Source: Friedmanniella sp. (lineage in GTDB: Bacteria; Actinomycetota; Actinomycetes; Propionibacteriales; Propionibacteriaceae). From it: a stretch of DNA of 5,296 nt. Within the stretch, counting starts at the first letter, position 1, and the number at the start of each line of letters is the position of its first letter. The notes under the pieces were generated by a model. That model was not told the DNA's origin. It did not search any database and saw nothing but the letters and a program-made list of their open reading frames with translations. Below are positions 1 through 5,296 of this stretch, in pieces. The position numbers and the translations under genes are program-made. The stretch covers positions 1 to 5,296 of the forward strand of contig JAOPXW010000171.1 of NCBI GenBank assembly GCA_025964935.1, given 5' to 3'.

Positions 1-1270
1 TGTGCTCGAACGCGGCCTCGATGATGTGGTCCTTGGAGTAGTAGCCCGCGAAGAACGGGAAGCCGATGATGGCCAGGTAGCCCGCGGCGAAGGTGACGAA
101 GGTGACGGGCATGAAGCGCGCCAGCGCCCCGTAGTGCCGCATGTCCACGTCGTCGTCCATGCCATGCATGACCGAGCCGGCCCCGAGGAACATGTTGGCC
201 TTGAAGAACCCGTGGGTCAGCAGGTGGAAGATCGCGAAGGCGTAGCCCGCCGGACCGATCCCGGCCGCGAGCATCATGTAGCCGATCTGGGACATGGTGG
301 ACCCGGCCAGAACCTTCTTGATGTCGTCCTTGGCGCAGCCGATCCAGGCCCCGAAGAGCAGGGTGACGGTCCCGACGATGACCACGACGGTGCTGGCGTC
401 GGCCGACTCCGCGAACACGGCGTGGCTGCGCACGACCAGGTAGACCCCGGCCGTCACCATGGTGGCCGCGTGGATCAGGGCCGAGACCGGCGTCGGGCCC
501 TCCATGGCGTCGAGCAGCCATGACTGCAGGGGCACCTGCGCGGACTTGCCGCAGGCCCCGAGCAGCAGCAGCAGACCCATCACGGTGGCGGTGGTCGCCC
601 CCAGCTGCGGGCTGCCGGCGTTGACGTCGACGAAGGCCGAGGACCCGAAGGTGGCCAGCATCAGCATCACGGCCAGCGACATCCCCATGTCCCCGACCCG
701 GTTGACCACGAAGGCCTTCTTGGCCGCGGTGGCCGCGCTGGGCTTGTGGGACCAGAAGCCGATCAGCAGGTACGAGGCCAGCCCGACACCCTCCCAGCCC
801 ACGAACAGGACGAGGTAGTTGTCGGCCAGGACGAGCAGCAGCATGGCGGCGACGAAGAGGATGAGGAAGCCGAAGAAGCGCCGACGCCGTACGTCGTGGG
901 CCATGTAGCCCAGGGAGTAGACGTGGATCAGGCCCCCGACCCCGGTGATCAGCAGCACGAAGAGGATGGAGAGCTGGTCGACCAGCAGGCCGGCGCCGAT
1001 GTGCCAGCGACCTGAGGAGATCCAGTCGTAGAGCGGGACCGAGACCGACCTGGACGCCTCGTCCCGGCCGAGCAGGCTGACGAACAGCGCGAGCCCGAGG
1101 GCGAAGGAGACGAAGGGCGCCACCGTGCCGAGCAGGTGGCCCCAGCTGTCGCCGGCCTTGCCGCTGAGCAGCAGCACGGCCGCACTCAGCGCCGGTACCG
1201 CGATCAGCAGCCAGGCGTACGAGAACAGCCCCGTCCCGGCGACGGGGGTGACGACTTCCAACACAGACAT
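1..1270 (-). CDS. nuoL: NADH-quinone oxidoreductase subunit L, N-terminal part (3' end outside window)
   Basis: The first 423 residues of NuoL (ND5 family), the distal antiporter-like subunit of the membrane arm; full proteins are about 610-650 residues, so the lateral helix and last membrane helices lie off the left edge. The frame has no stop from the ATG at 1270 to the edge. Proton-path residues are intact: E160 in [15 protein letters not shown] (E. coli E144), K242 in [18 protein letters not shown] (K229), H267 in [15 protein letters not shown] (H254), H349, H353 and K357 in [13 protein letters not shown] (H334, H338, K342) and K413 in YYSKDHII (near K399). Other signatures are [11 protein letters not shown] (184-194) and [17 protein letters not shown] (316-332). 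The start MSVLEVV is eight bases after the nuoK stop, with GAGGG five bases upstream. NuoM and NuoN are relatives, but the gene order and the [10 protein letters not shown] and SKDHII motifs point to NuoL. Confidence 0.96.
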   Translation of the reverse strand, partial: MSVLEVVTPVAGTGLFSYAWLLIAVPALSAAVLLLSGKAGDSWGHLLGTVAPFVSFALGLALFVSLLGRDEASRSVSVPLYDWISSGRWHIGAGLLVDQLSILFVLLITGVGGLIHVYSLGYMAHDVRRRRFFGFLILFVAAMLLLVLADNYLVLFVGWEGVGLASYLLIGFWSHKPSAATAAKKAFVVNRVGDMGMSLAVMLMLATFGSSAFVDVNAGSPQLGATTATVMGLLLLLGACGKSAQVPLQSWLLDAMEGPTPVSALIHAATMVTAGVYLVVRSHAVFAESADASTVVVIVGTVTLLFGAWIGCAKDDIKKVLAGSTMSQIGYMMLAAGIGPAGYAFAIFHLLTHGFFKANMFLGAGSVMHGMDDDVDMRHYGALARFMPVTFVTFAAGYLAIIGFPFFAGYYSKDHIIEAAFEH

Positions 1271-1275
1271 CGGGG

Positions 1276-1280
1276 CCCTC
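1276..1280 (-). promoter_or_regulatory. weak ribosome-binding site of nuoL
   Basis: GAGGG starts within the nuoK TGA stop and ends five bases before the nuoL ATG. It is the only purine-rich match in the short gap between the two genes. Confidence 0.5.
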
Positions 1281-1578
1281 AGAACTTCAGCAGGTTCGCG
1301 TCGTCGACCGAGGCCGATCGACGGGTACGGAAGATGGTCACGATGATGGCGAGCCCGACCACGACCTCGGCCGCCGCCACCACCATGACGAAGAAGGCGG
1401 CGATCTGCCCGTCCAACGCGCCGTGCATGCGGGAGAAGGTGACCAGGGCCAGGTTCGAGGCGTTCAGCATCAGCTCGACGCACATGAACGCGACGATGGC
1501 GTTGCGCCGGATCATGAACCCGACGGTGCCGATGGTGAACAGGATCGCCGACAGGACGATGTAGTGCGTGGGGTTCAT
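1279..1578 (-). CDS. nuoK: NADH-quinone oxidoreductase subunit K (membrane arm)
   Basis: NuoK (ND4L family), 99 residues, is a three-helix membrane-arm subunit that carries part of the buried charged chain for proton transfer. Helices are at about 5-23, 27-48 and 59-83. The two membrane glutamates known to be essential in the E. coli protein (E36 and E72) have clear counterparts at E35 ([19 protein letters not shown]) and E71 ([13 protein letters not shown]). The length matches the family (about 100). The C-terminal [10 protein letters not shown], after a basic FRTRR turn, is typical of actinobacterial NuoK. The ATG overlaps the nuoJ stop (ATGA), with GAGG seven bases upstream inside the last nuoJ codons, so translation is probably coupled. 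Eight bases separate its TGA from nuoL. Confidence 0.97.
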   Translation of the reverse strand: MNPTHYIVLSAILFTIGTVGFMIRRNAIVAFMCVELMLNASNLALVTFSRMHGALDGQIAAFFVMVVAAAEVVVGLAIIVTIFRTRRSASVDDANLLKF

Positions 1579-2387
1579 TCCTCGTCCTCGGTCCGGGGCT
1601 TGATCGCCTGGACGGTCGCGTCGATCGGCTTGACCAGGTCCGGGGTGTCCATGATCGTGCCGCGGGCCCGCAGTGTGGCCGACACCGAGCGCTCGGAGAC
1701 GGTGCCGTCGGGCAGCAGGGCCGGGGTGTCGACCGCGTTGTGCCGGGCGAAGACCCCGGGGGTCGGGAGCGGGCCGGGGTGCTCGCCGTGCTCGGCGTAG
1801 CGGCGCATCCGCTCCGCGGCCAGGTCGGCCTGGGTGCGCTTCTTGCCCAGCCGCTCGCGGTGCGCGAGCACCATGGCCCCGACCGCCGCGGTGATGAGCA
1901 GGGCCGAGGTGGCCTCGAAGGCCACGACGTAGCGGGTGAAGACCAGCGCCGCGATGCCGCGGACATTGCCGTCGTACTCCGAGTTGGCCGAGACGAGCCC
2001 GATCTCGGGGCCGGTGACCGCGTTGCCGACCGCGAAGACCAGCAGGGCGCCGAAGGCGACCCCGGCCAGCACGGCGAGCGGGCGCTGACCCTTGATCGTC
2101 TCGACCAGCGAGTCGGAGGAGTCGACCCCGACCAGCATCAGGACGAACAGGAACAGCATCAAGATTGCGCCCGTGTAGACGATGATCTGGACGGCGAACA
2201 GGAACGGGGCGTCCTGGGCCGCGTACTGCACGGCCAAGGAGATCATCACCACGGCCAGCGAGAGGGCCGAGTGCACCGGCTTGCGGGCCAGGATCATGCC
2301 CAGGGCTCCGAGCACCATCACCGGGGCCAGCAGCCAGAAGGCCACCGAGGCGCCGGTGACCATGGGGGTGAGCAGCAGAGTCGTCAT
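1575..2387 (-). CDS. nuoJ: NADH-quinone oxidoreductase subunit J (membrane arm)
   Basis: NuoJ (ND6 family), 270 residues from the chosen start, is a small membrane-arm subunit near the quinone site. Five hydrophobic segments lie at about 16-34, 39-58, 62-87, 103-122 and 154-175. The third contains [18 protein letters not shown] (64-81), the ND6 signature whose pi-bulge helix is linked to coupling between quinone reduction and pumping. Residues 176-270 form a long hydrophilic tail with [19 protein letters not shown] (210-228); enterobacterial NuoJ, near 184 residues, lacks it, while actinobacterial proteins usually have it. Start choice: a GTG at 2396 would overlap the nuoI stop (GTGA) but sits only one base after AAGGAGG, whereas the ATG at 2387 is ten bases after it. 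I therefore prefer 2387; the longer form would add three residues. The TGA stop overlaps the nuoK start as ATGA. Confidence 0.94.
   Translation of the reverse strand: MTTLLLTPMVTGASVAFWLLAPVMVLGALGMILARKPVHSALSLAVVMISLAVQYAAQDAPFLFAVQIIVYTGAILMLFLFVLMLVGVDSSDSLVETIKGQRPLAVLAGVAFGALLVFAVGNAVTGPEIGLVSANSEYDGNVRGIAALVFTRYVVAFEATSALLITAAVGAMVLAHRERLGKKRTQADLAAERMRRYAEHGEHPGPLPTPGVFARHNAVDTPALLPDGTVSERSVSATLRARGTIMDTPDLVKPIDATVQAIKPRTEDEE
1586..1589 (-). promoter_or_regulatory. ribosome-binding site of nuoK, inside nuoJ
   Basis: GAGG lies seven bases before the nuoK ATG. It is the first part of GAGGACGAGGAATGA, which codes the last residues EDEE of NuoJ, its stop, and the overlapping nuoK start. 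Confidence 0.65.
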
Positions 2388-2392
2388 CGGTC

Positions 2393-2986
2393 TCACGCCT
2401 CCTTGCGCTTGCGGTTCAGGTAGCCCTGGTTCATGGGCTGCGGGACGGTGCCGCCCAGGTCACCGGCCCGGTCGTCGGGCCGCCCGGTGTTGGGCAGCCC
2501 CAGGAAGTAGGCCTGCTCGTCGTCACCGAGGCGACGCTCGTGCGGCGGCGCCTCCATGCCGGGCAGCAGCGGGCCGAGCAGCCGGGACTTCTCGTAGATC
2601 AGACTGGCCCGGGAGTCGTCGGCGAGCTCGAACTCGTTGGTCATGGTCAAGGCCCGGGTCGGGCACGCCTCGACGCACAGCCCGCACAGGATGCAGCGCT
2701 GGTAGTTGATCTGGTAGACGCGGCCGTAGCGCTCACCCGGGGAGAACCGCTCGTCCTCGGTGTTCTGCGCACCCTCCACGTAGATCGCGTCGGCGGGACA
2801 GGCCCACGCGCACAGCTCGCAGCCCACGCACTTCTCCAGGCCGTCGGGCCAGCGGTTGAGCTGGTGGCGACCATGGAACCGCGGCGCGGTCACCTTCGGC
2901 TTGGCCGGGTACTGCTCGGTGAACGTCTTGCGGAACATCGTCTTGAAGGTGACGCCGAAACCGGCGATCGGGTCGAGGACCCCCAT
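2393..2986 (-). CDS. nuoI: NADH-quinone oxidoreductase subunit I (two 4Fe-4S clusters)
   Basis: NuoI, 197 residues, is the ferredoxin-like subunit of the cytoplasmic arm; it passes electrons through clusters N6a and N6b towards N2 in NuoB. Two complete CxxCxxCxxxCP motifs are visible: C53, C56, C59, C63 ([12 protein letters not shown]) and C98, C101, C104, C108 ([12 protein letters not shown]). No ligand is missing. The N-terminus (about 1-25, [20 protein letters not shown]) has the amphipathic character of the helix that lies on NuoH at the membrane surface. After the second motif comes a hydrophilic extension of about 85 residues with [18 protein letters not shown], of the kind seen in actinobacterial NuoI and longer than in enterobacteria. 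The ATG follows the nuoH TAG with no gap and in the same frame. The C-terminal codons (RKRKEA) contain the Shine-Dalgarno sequence of nuoJ. Confidence 0.97.
   Translation of the reverse strand: MGVLDPIAGFGVTFKTMFRKTFTEQYPAKPKVTAPRFHGRHQLNRWPDGLEKCVGCELCAWACPADAIYVEGAQNTEDERFSPGERYGRVYQINYQRCILCGLCVEACPTRALTMTNEFELADDSRASLIYEKSRLLGPLLPGMEAPPHERRLGDDEQAYFLGLPNTGRPDDRAGDLGGTVPQPMNQGYLNRKRKEA
2398..2404 (-). promoter_or_regulatory. strong ribosome-binding site of nuoJ, inside nuoI
   Basis: AAGGAGG is a near-perfect match to the anti-Shine-Dalgarno sequence and falls in the last Lys-Glu-Ala codons of nuoI. It is one base from the GTG at 2396 and ten bases from the ATG at 2387, so it favours the ATG as the nuoJ start. 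It is the strongest such site in the window. Confidence 0.75.
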
Positions 2987-4342
2987 CTACGAACCTGCTT
3001 CCTCGGTGGTGGAACGGGTGGGCGGCGTCTCGTGCTGACCGTCGGGGCGGAGCACGCCGGCGAACTCCGGCAGCACCTGACCCTTCATGGGCGGTACGGG
3101 GAAGCCACCCGCGAAGGCGTCGAACTCCTCGGTCGGCTCGGGGGCGTCGCTGAGCTTGTCCTCGCCCTTGCCGCCCAGGAACGACAGGGCCAGCAGCACG
3201 ACCACGATCACGGCCGCGGCGCCCCAGAAGCCCGGACCGGCGAACCAGCCCTGCTGGCGGCCCTGCTTGAGCACCGCCACGAAGACGATCCAGGCCAAGG
3301 AGATCGGGATCAGCCACTTCCAGCCGAAGTGCATGAACTGGTCGTAGCGCATCCGGGGCAGGGTGCCGCGCAGCCAGACGAAGCCGAACAGCAGGACCAC
3401 GACCTTGAGCAGGAACCAGAGCAGGCCCCACCAGCCGCTGTCGAGCCCGGGAATCAGGTTGAACGGCAGCGGAGCGTGGAAGCCGCCCAGGAACAGGGTC
3501 GTGGCCAGGGCCGACACCGTGATCATGTTCATGTACTCGGCCATGAAGAACATCGCGAAGCGCATCGAGGAGTACTCGGTGTGGAAGCCGCCGACGAGCT
3601 CACCCTCGGCCTCGGGCAGGTCGAACGGGGCGCGGTTGGTCTCCCCGACCATCGAGACGAGGTAGATCAGGAAAGAGGGGAAGAGCTGGACGGCGTACCA
3701 GACCGGCAGGTTGACCCCGGCGATCGAGATGGTCGCCTCGGCCTGCTTGGCCACGATCTCCGACGTCGACAGCGAGCCGGCGTAGAGGAAGACCGCCACC
3801 AGGGCCAGCCCCATCGCCACCTCGTAGCTGATCACCTGGGCGCTGGAGCGCAGGGCCCCGAGCAACGCGTACGTCGAGCCCGAGGACCAGCCGGCCAGAA
3901 CGATGCCGTAGACCCCGACCGAGGCGATGGCCACGATGAACAGCACCGAGACCGGCAGGTCGGTGACCTGCAGGGGGGTCGTGATGTCGGTGAACGGGAT
4001 CCGCACCTCACCGGCCACCGGGATCACCGCGAAGGCGGTGATGGCCGGGATGGAGGTGACGAAGGGCGCCAGCATGAAGACGAGCTTGTCGGCCGCGGTC
4101 GGGGTGAAGTCCTCCTTGAACATCAGCTTCATCCCGTCGGCCAATGACTGCAGCAGCCCGAAGGGCCCGTTCATGGTCGGCCCCTTGCGGTGCTGCATCA
4201 GCCCGACCACCCGACGCTCGAACCAGATGGTGAACAGCGTCAGGACCAGCAGCAGGACCAGGGCCAGCACGGCCTTGACGGCCACCACCCACCAGCGGTC
4301 GTTGAAGAACGGGGTGAGGTCCATCGGAGTGAGCAGGCTCAT
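2987..4342 (-). CDS. nuoH: NADH-quinone oxidoreductase subunit H (quinone-site membrane subunit)
   Basis: NuoH (ND1 family), 451 residues, is the membrane subunit that joins the two arms of complex I and forms the quinone-access chamber. Family motifs are all present: [14 protein letters not shown] (42-55), the [17 protein letters not shown] stretch followed by AQVISYE (151-174, with the conserved E174), [19 protein letters not shown] (234-252) and [13 protein letters not shown] (323-335). Eight hydrophobic segments are at roughly 17-40, 86-108, 130-150, 168-189, 212-232, 262-286, 302-324 and 341-358. A ninth follows at 370-389, then a hydrophilic tail of about 60 residues that includes FPVPPMKG. 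Enterobacterial NuoH is near 325 residues; long versions are usual in actinomycetes. The ATG overlaps the nuoG stop (TGATG), with GAGGAA eight bases upstream, so the start is well supported. The TAG stop directly abuts the nuoI ATG. Confidence 0.97.
   Translation of the reverse strand: MSLLTPMDLTPFFNDRWWVVAVKAVLALVLLLVLTLFTIWFERRVVGLMQHRKGPTMNGPFGLLQSLADGMKLMFKEDFTPTAADKLVFMLAPFVTSIPAITAFAVIPVAGEVRIPFTDITTPLQVTDLPVSVLFIVAIASVGVYGIVLAGWSSGSTYALLGALRSSAQVISYEVAMGLALVAVFLYAGSLSTSEIVAKQAEATISIAGVNLPVWYAVQLFPSFLIYLVSMVGETNRAPFDLPEAEGELVGGFHTEYSSMRFAMFFMAEYMNMITVSALATTLFLGGFHAPLPFNLIPGLDSGWWGLLWFLLKVVVLLFGFVWLRGTLPRMRYDQFMHFGWKWLIPISLAWIVFVAVLKQGRQQGWFAGPGFWGAAAVIVVVLLALSFLGGKGEDKLSDAPEPTEEFDAFAGGFPVPPMKGQVLPEFAGVLRPDGQHETPPTRSTTEEAGS
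2999..3004 (-). promoter_or_regulatory. possible ribosome-binding site of nuoI, inside nuoH
   Basis: GAGGAA codes the two Glu of the NuoH C-terminus (TTEEAGS) and ends 12 bases before the nuoI ATG, longer than the best spacing. A weaker AGG lies about seven bases before the ATG. Because the nuoH stop directly abuts the nuoI start, reinitiation by the same ribosome may matter more than this site. Confidence 0.4.
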
Positions 4343-5296
4343 CAGTGCGCTTCCTCGCTCGGGTCGAGGACGCCGTCCTCGGGTGCGGAGTACTCGGCCG
4401 CCGGGTCGGAGGCGACCCGGGCTGCGTCGAGGTCGGTGGCCGCGGGAGCGATCGTCACCAGCTCACCGGCGCCGGTGGCCAGGTGCGCGGCCACCGACAG
4501 ACCGGGGGCCTTGGCCGGGACCCAGACCACCCCGAGAGCCATCGACGGATCGAGCACCACGGGCAGCGTCAGCCGGCCCCGGTCGTTGGCGACCGTGACC
4601 CGGCCACCCACCCCGGCGGCGTCGGCGGTACGCGGGTGCAGCCGGGCGACGGCGGGGCGGATGGTGGCGGCGAGGTTGGGCTCGCCGTCCAGCGCCCGGC
4701 TCTCGTCCAGGGCCAACCGCCAGGTCGCGAGCACGACCGAGTTGTCCTCGGGTCGGCTCGGCTGACCGGCGCTGAAGGTGGGGGCCTCGGCCCGCGCCCC
4801 GTCCCACGGACCCAGCTCGGCGAGCTCGGCCCGGGCCTGGGTGACACTGCGGAAGCCGAGGTCGTGGCCCAGTCCGTCGGCGAGCGCGGCCAGGACCCGC
4901 AGGTCCGACATCTGGTTGGGCACGGTGAGCACGGTCGGGAAGGTTCGCTCGCGGCCCTCCCAGTTGACGAAGGTGCCGGAGCGCTCCTGGATCGCCGAGA
5001 CGGGCAGCACCACGTCGGCGCGCTCGGTGACCAGGGAGGCCCGGGTCTCCAGGCTGACCACGAACCCGACCCGCTCCAGACCCTCCAGGGCCGCCTGCGG
5101 GTCGGTGAAGTCGGACGGGTCGACCCCGGCCACCACGAGGGCGGCCAGCTCGTCGTCGGCGGCCGAGATCAGCATCTCGTCGGCGTCACGGCCCTCCAGC
5201 GCGGGCAGCGAGCCCACACCCCAGGTGGACTGGGTGTCGACGCGGGCGGCCGCGTCGGCCACCGGGCGACCGCCGGGCAGCAGGTTGGGCAGGCAG
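4342..5296 (-). CDS. nuoG: NADH-quinone oxidoreductase subunit G, C-terminal part (5' end outside window)
   Basis: This is the last 317 residues of NuoG, the large Fe-S subunit of the cytoplasmic arm of complex I; the N-terminal ferredoxin-like and Fe-S domains lie beyond the right edge. The frame is open to the window edge, and the GTG at 5262 is an internal valine: the preceding codons read [11 protein letters not shown], a typical NuoG stretch. What is visible belongs to the molybdopterin-oxidoreductase-like half: a segment with [19 protein letters not shown] (visible residues about 93-111), the family signature around the former cofactor pocket, then a beta-rich C-terminal domain of molydopterin-dinucleotide-binding type (about 211-266, with [18 protein letters not shown]). 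In NuoG this half is structural and is not known to bind molybdenum cofactor. The last 30 or so residues are an acidic, probably disordered tail ending in SEEAH. The TGA stop shares one base with the nuoH ATG. Identification rests on the motif and on gene order. Confidence 0.93.
   Translation of the reverse strand, partial: CLPNLLPGGRPVADAAARVDTQSTWGVGSLPALEGRDADEMLISAADDELAALVVAGVDPSDFTDPQAALEGLERVGFVVSLETRASLVTERADVVLPVSAIQERSGTFVNWEGRERTFPTVLTVPNQMSDLRVLAALADGLGHDLGFRSVTQARAELAELGPWDGARAEAPTFSAGQPSRPEDNSVVLATWRLALDESRALDGEPNLAATIRPAVARLHPRTADAAGVGGRVTVANDRGRLTLPVVLDPSMALGVVWVPAKAPGLSVAAHLATGAGELVTIAPAATDLDAARVASDPAAEYSAPEDGVLDPSEEAH
4351..4356 (-). promoter_or_regulatory. ribosome-binding site of nuoH, inside nuoG
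   Basis: GAGGAA lies eight bases before the nuoH ATG and is read as the two Glu codons of the NuoG C-terminus (SEEAH). With the TGATG overlap this suggests coupled translation of nuoG and nuoH. Confidence 0.7.

Noticed and set aside
2..523. A 173-codon plus-strand reading frame opposite nuoL
   Set aside because: It is codon-aligned antisense to nuoL, which has clear conserved residues throughout; it ends where nuoL uses a TCA serine codon.
556..575. A GCA repeat (AGCAGCAGCAGCAG) that looked like a microsatellite
   Set aside because: On the coding strand it is a run of CTG leucine codons inside a NuoL membrane helix ([13 protein letters not shown]), as expected in a GC-rich membrane protein gene.
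1271..1278. GC-rich gap between nuoK and nuoL with GGGCCC, considered as a terminator stem
   Set aside because: The palindrome is only six bases with no loop or T-run, and the genes on both sides form one operon.
1740..2423. A 227-codon plus-strand reading frame opposite nuoJ
   Set aside because: It is codon-aligned antisense to nuoJ, of low complexity (runs of Gln, Glu, Asp, His, Gly) and without a family motif.
2540..4147. A 535-codon plus-strand reading frame opposite nuoI and nuoH
   Set aside because: It is exactly codon-aligned with the sense genes, which share one frame because nuoH and nuoI abut. Such an antisense frame is closed only by TTA, CTA or TCA codons in the sense gene, and these are rare at this GC content; it ends at the TCA codon of NuoH Ser66. 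Its product is rich in Gln, Asp, His, Glu and Arg, the mirror of Leu, Val and Ile codons, with no recognisable domain.
4342..5262. A stand-alone 306-residue gene starting with the GTG at 5262
   Set aside because: The frame stays open upstream to the window edge and those codons ([11 protein letters not shown]) fit NuoG, so the GTG is an internal valine and the gene is cut by the window.

Overview
The window is a segment of a respiratory complex I operon (proton-pumping NADH:quinone oxidoreductase, nuo) from a high-GC Gram-positive bacterium, most likely an actinomycete. The evidence for the lineage is the strong G/C preference at third codon positions and the actinobacterial style of the subunits: long hydrophilic C-terminal tails on NuoH and NuoJ, and a NuoI of the long type. 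I cannot name a genus from the sequence. All genes are on the minus strand, so transcription runs from high to low coordinates and both ends of the window cut through genes.

In transcription order the genes are: the 3' part of nuoG (5296-4342, start outside the window), nuoH (4342-2987), nuoI (2986-2393), nuoJ (2387-1575), nuoK (1578-1279) and the 5' two thirds of nuoL (1270-1, end outside the window). This is the standard G-H-I-J-K-L order of 14-gene nuo operons. The genes are packed end to end: 1-base overlap (G/H), zero spacing (H/I), about 5 bases (I/J), 4-base overlap (J/K), 8 bases (K/L). There is no non-coding stretch over 10 bases, so there is no room for an internal promoter or terminator between genes; I see no RNA gene, mobile element, CRISPR array or long repeat.

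The subunits cover both arms of the enzyme. NuoG and NuoI belong to the cytoplasmic arm and carry Fe-S clusters; NuoI holds the two 4Fe-4S clusters just before the quinone site. NuoH joins the arms and forms the quinone chamber with NuoB and NuoD (not in the window). NuoJ, NuoK and NuoL are membrane-arm subunits, with the buried Glu, Lys and His residues used for proton transfer. These residues and the NuoI cysteines are intact where visible, so the complex looks functional. In actinomycetes the acceptor is usually menaquinone (inference from lineage).

This is an ordinary core-metabolism region. I found no new system. The points worth a second look are modest: ribosome-binding sites written into the last codons of the upstream genes, the choice of the nuoJ start, a ninth membrane helix plus tail on NuoH, the in-frame abutment of nuoH and nuoI, and the long NuoJ tail.
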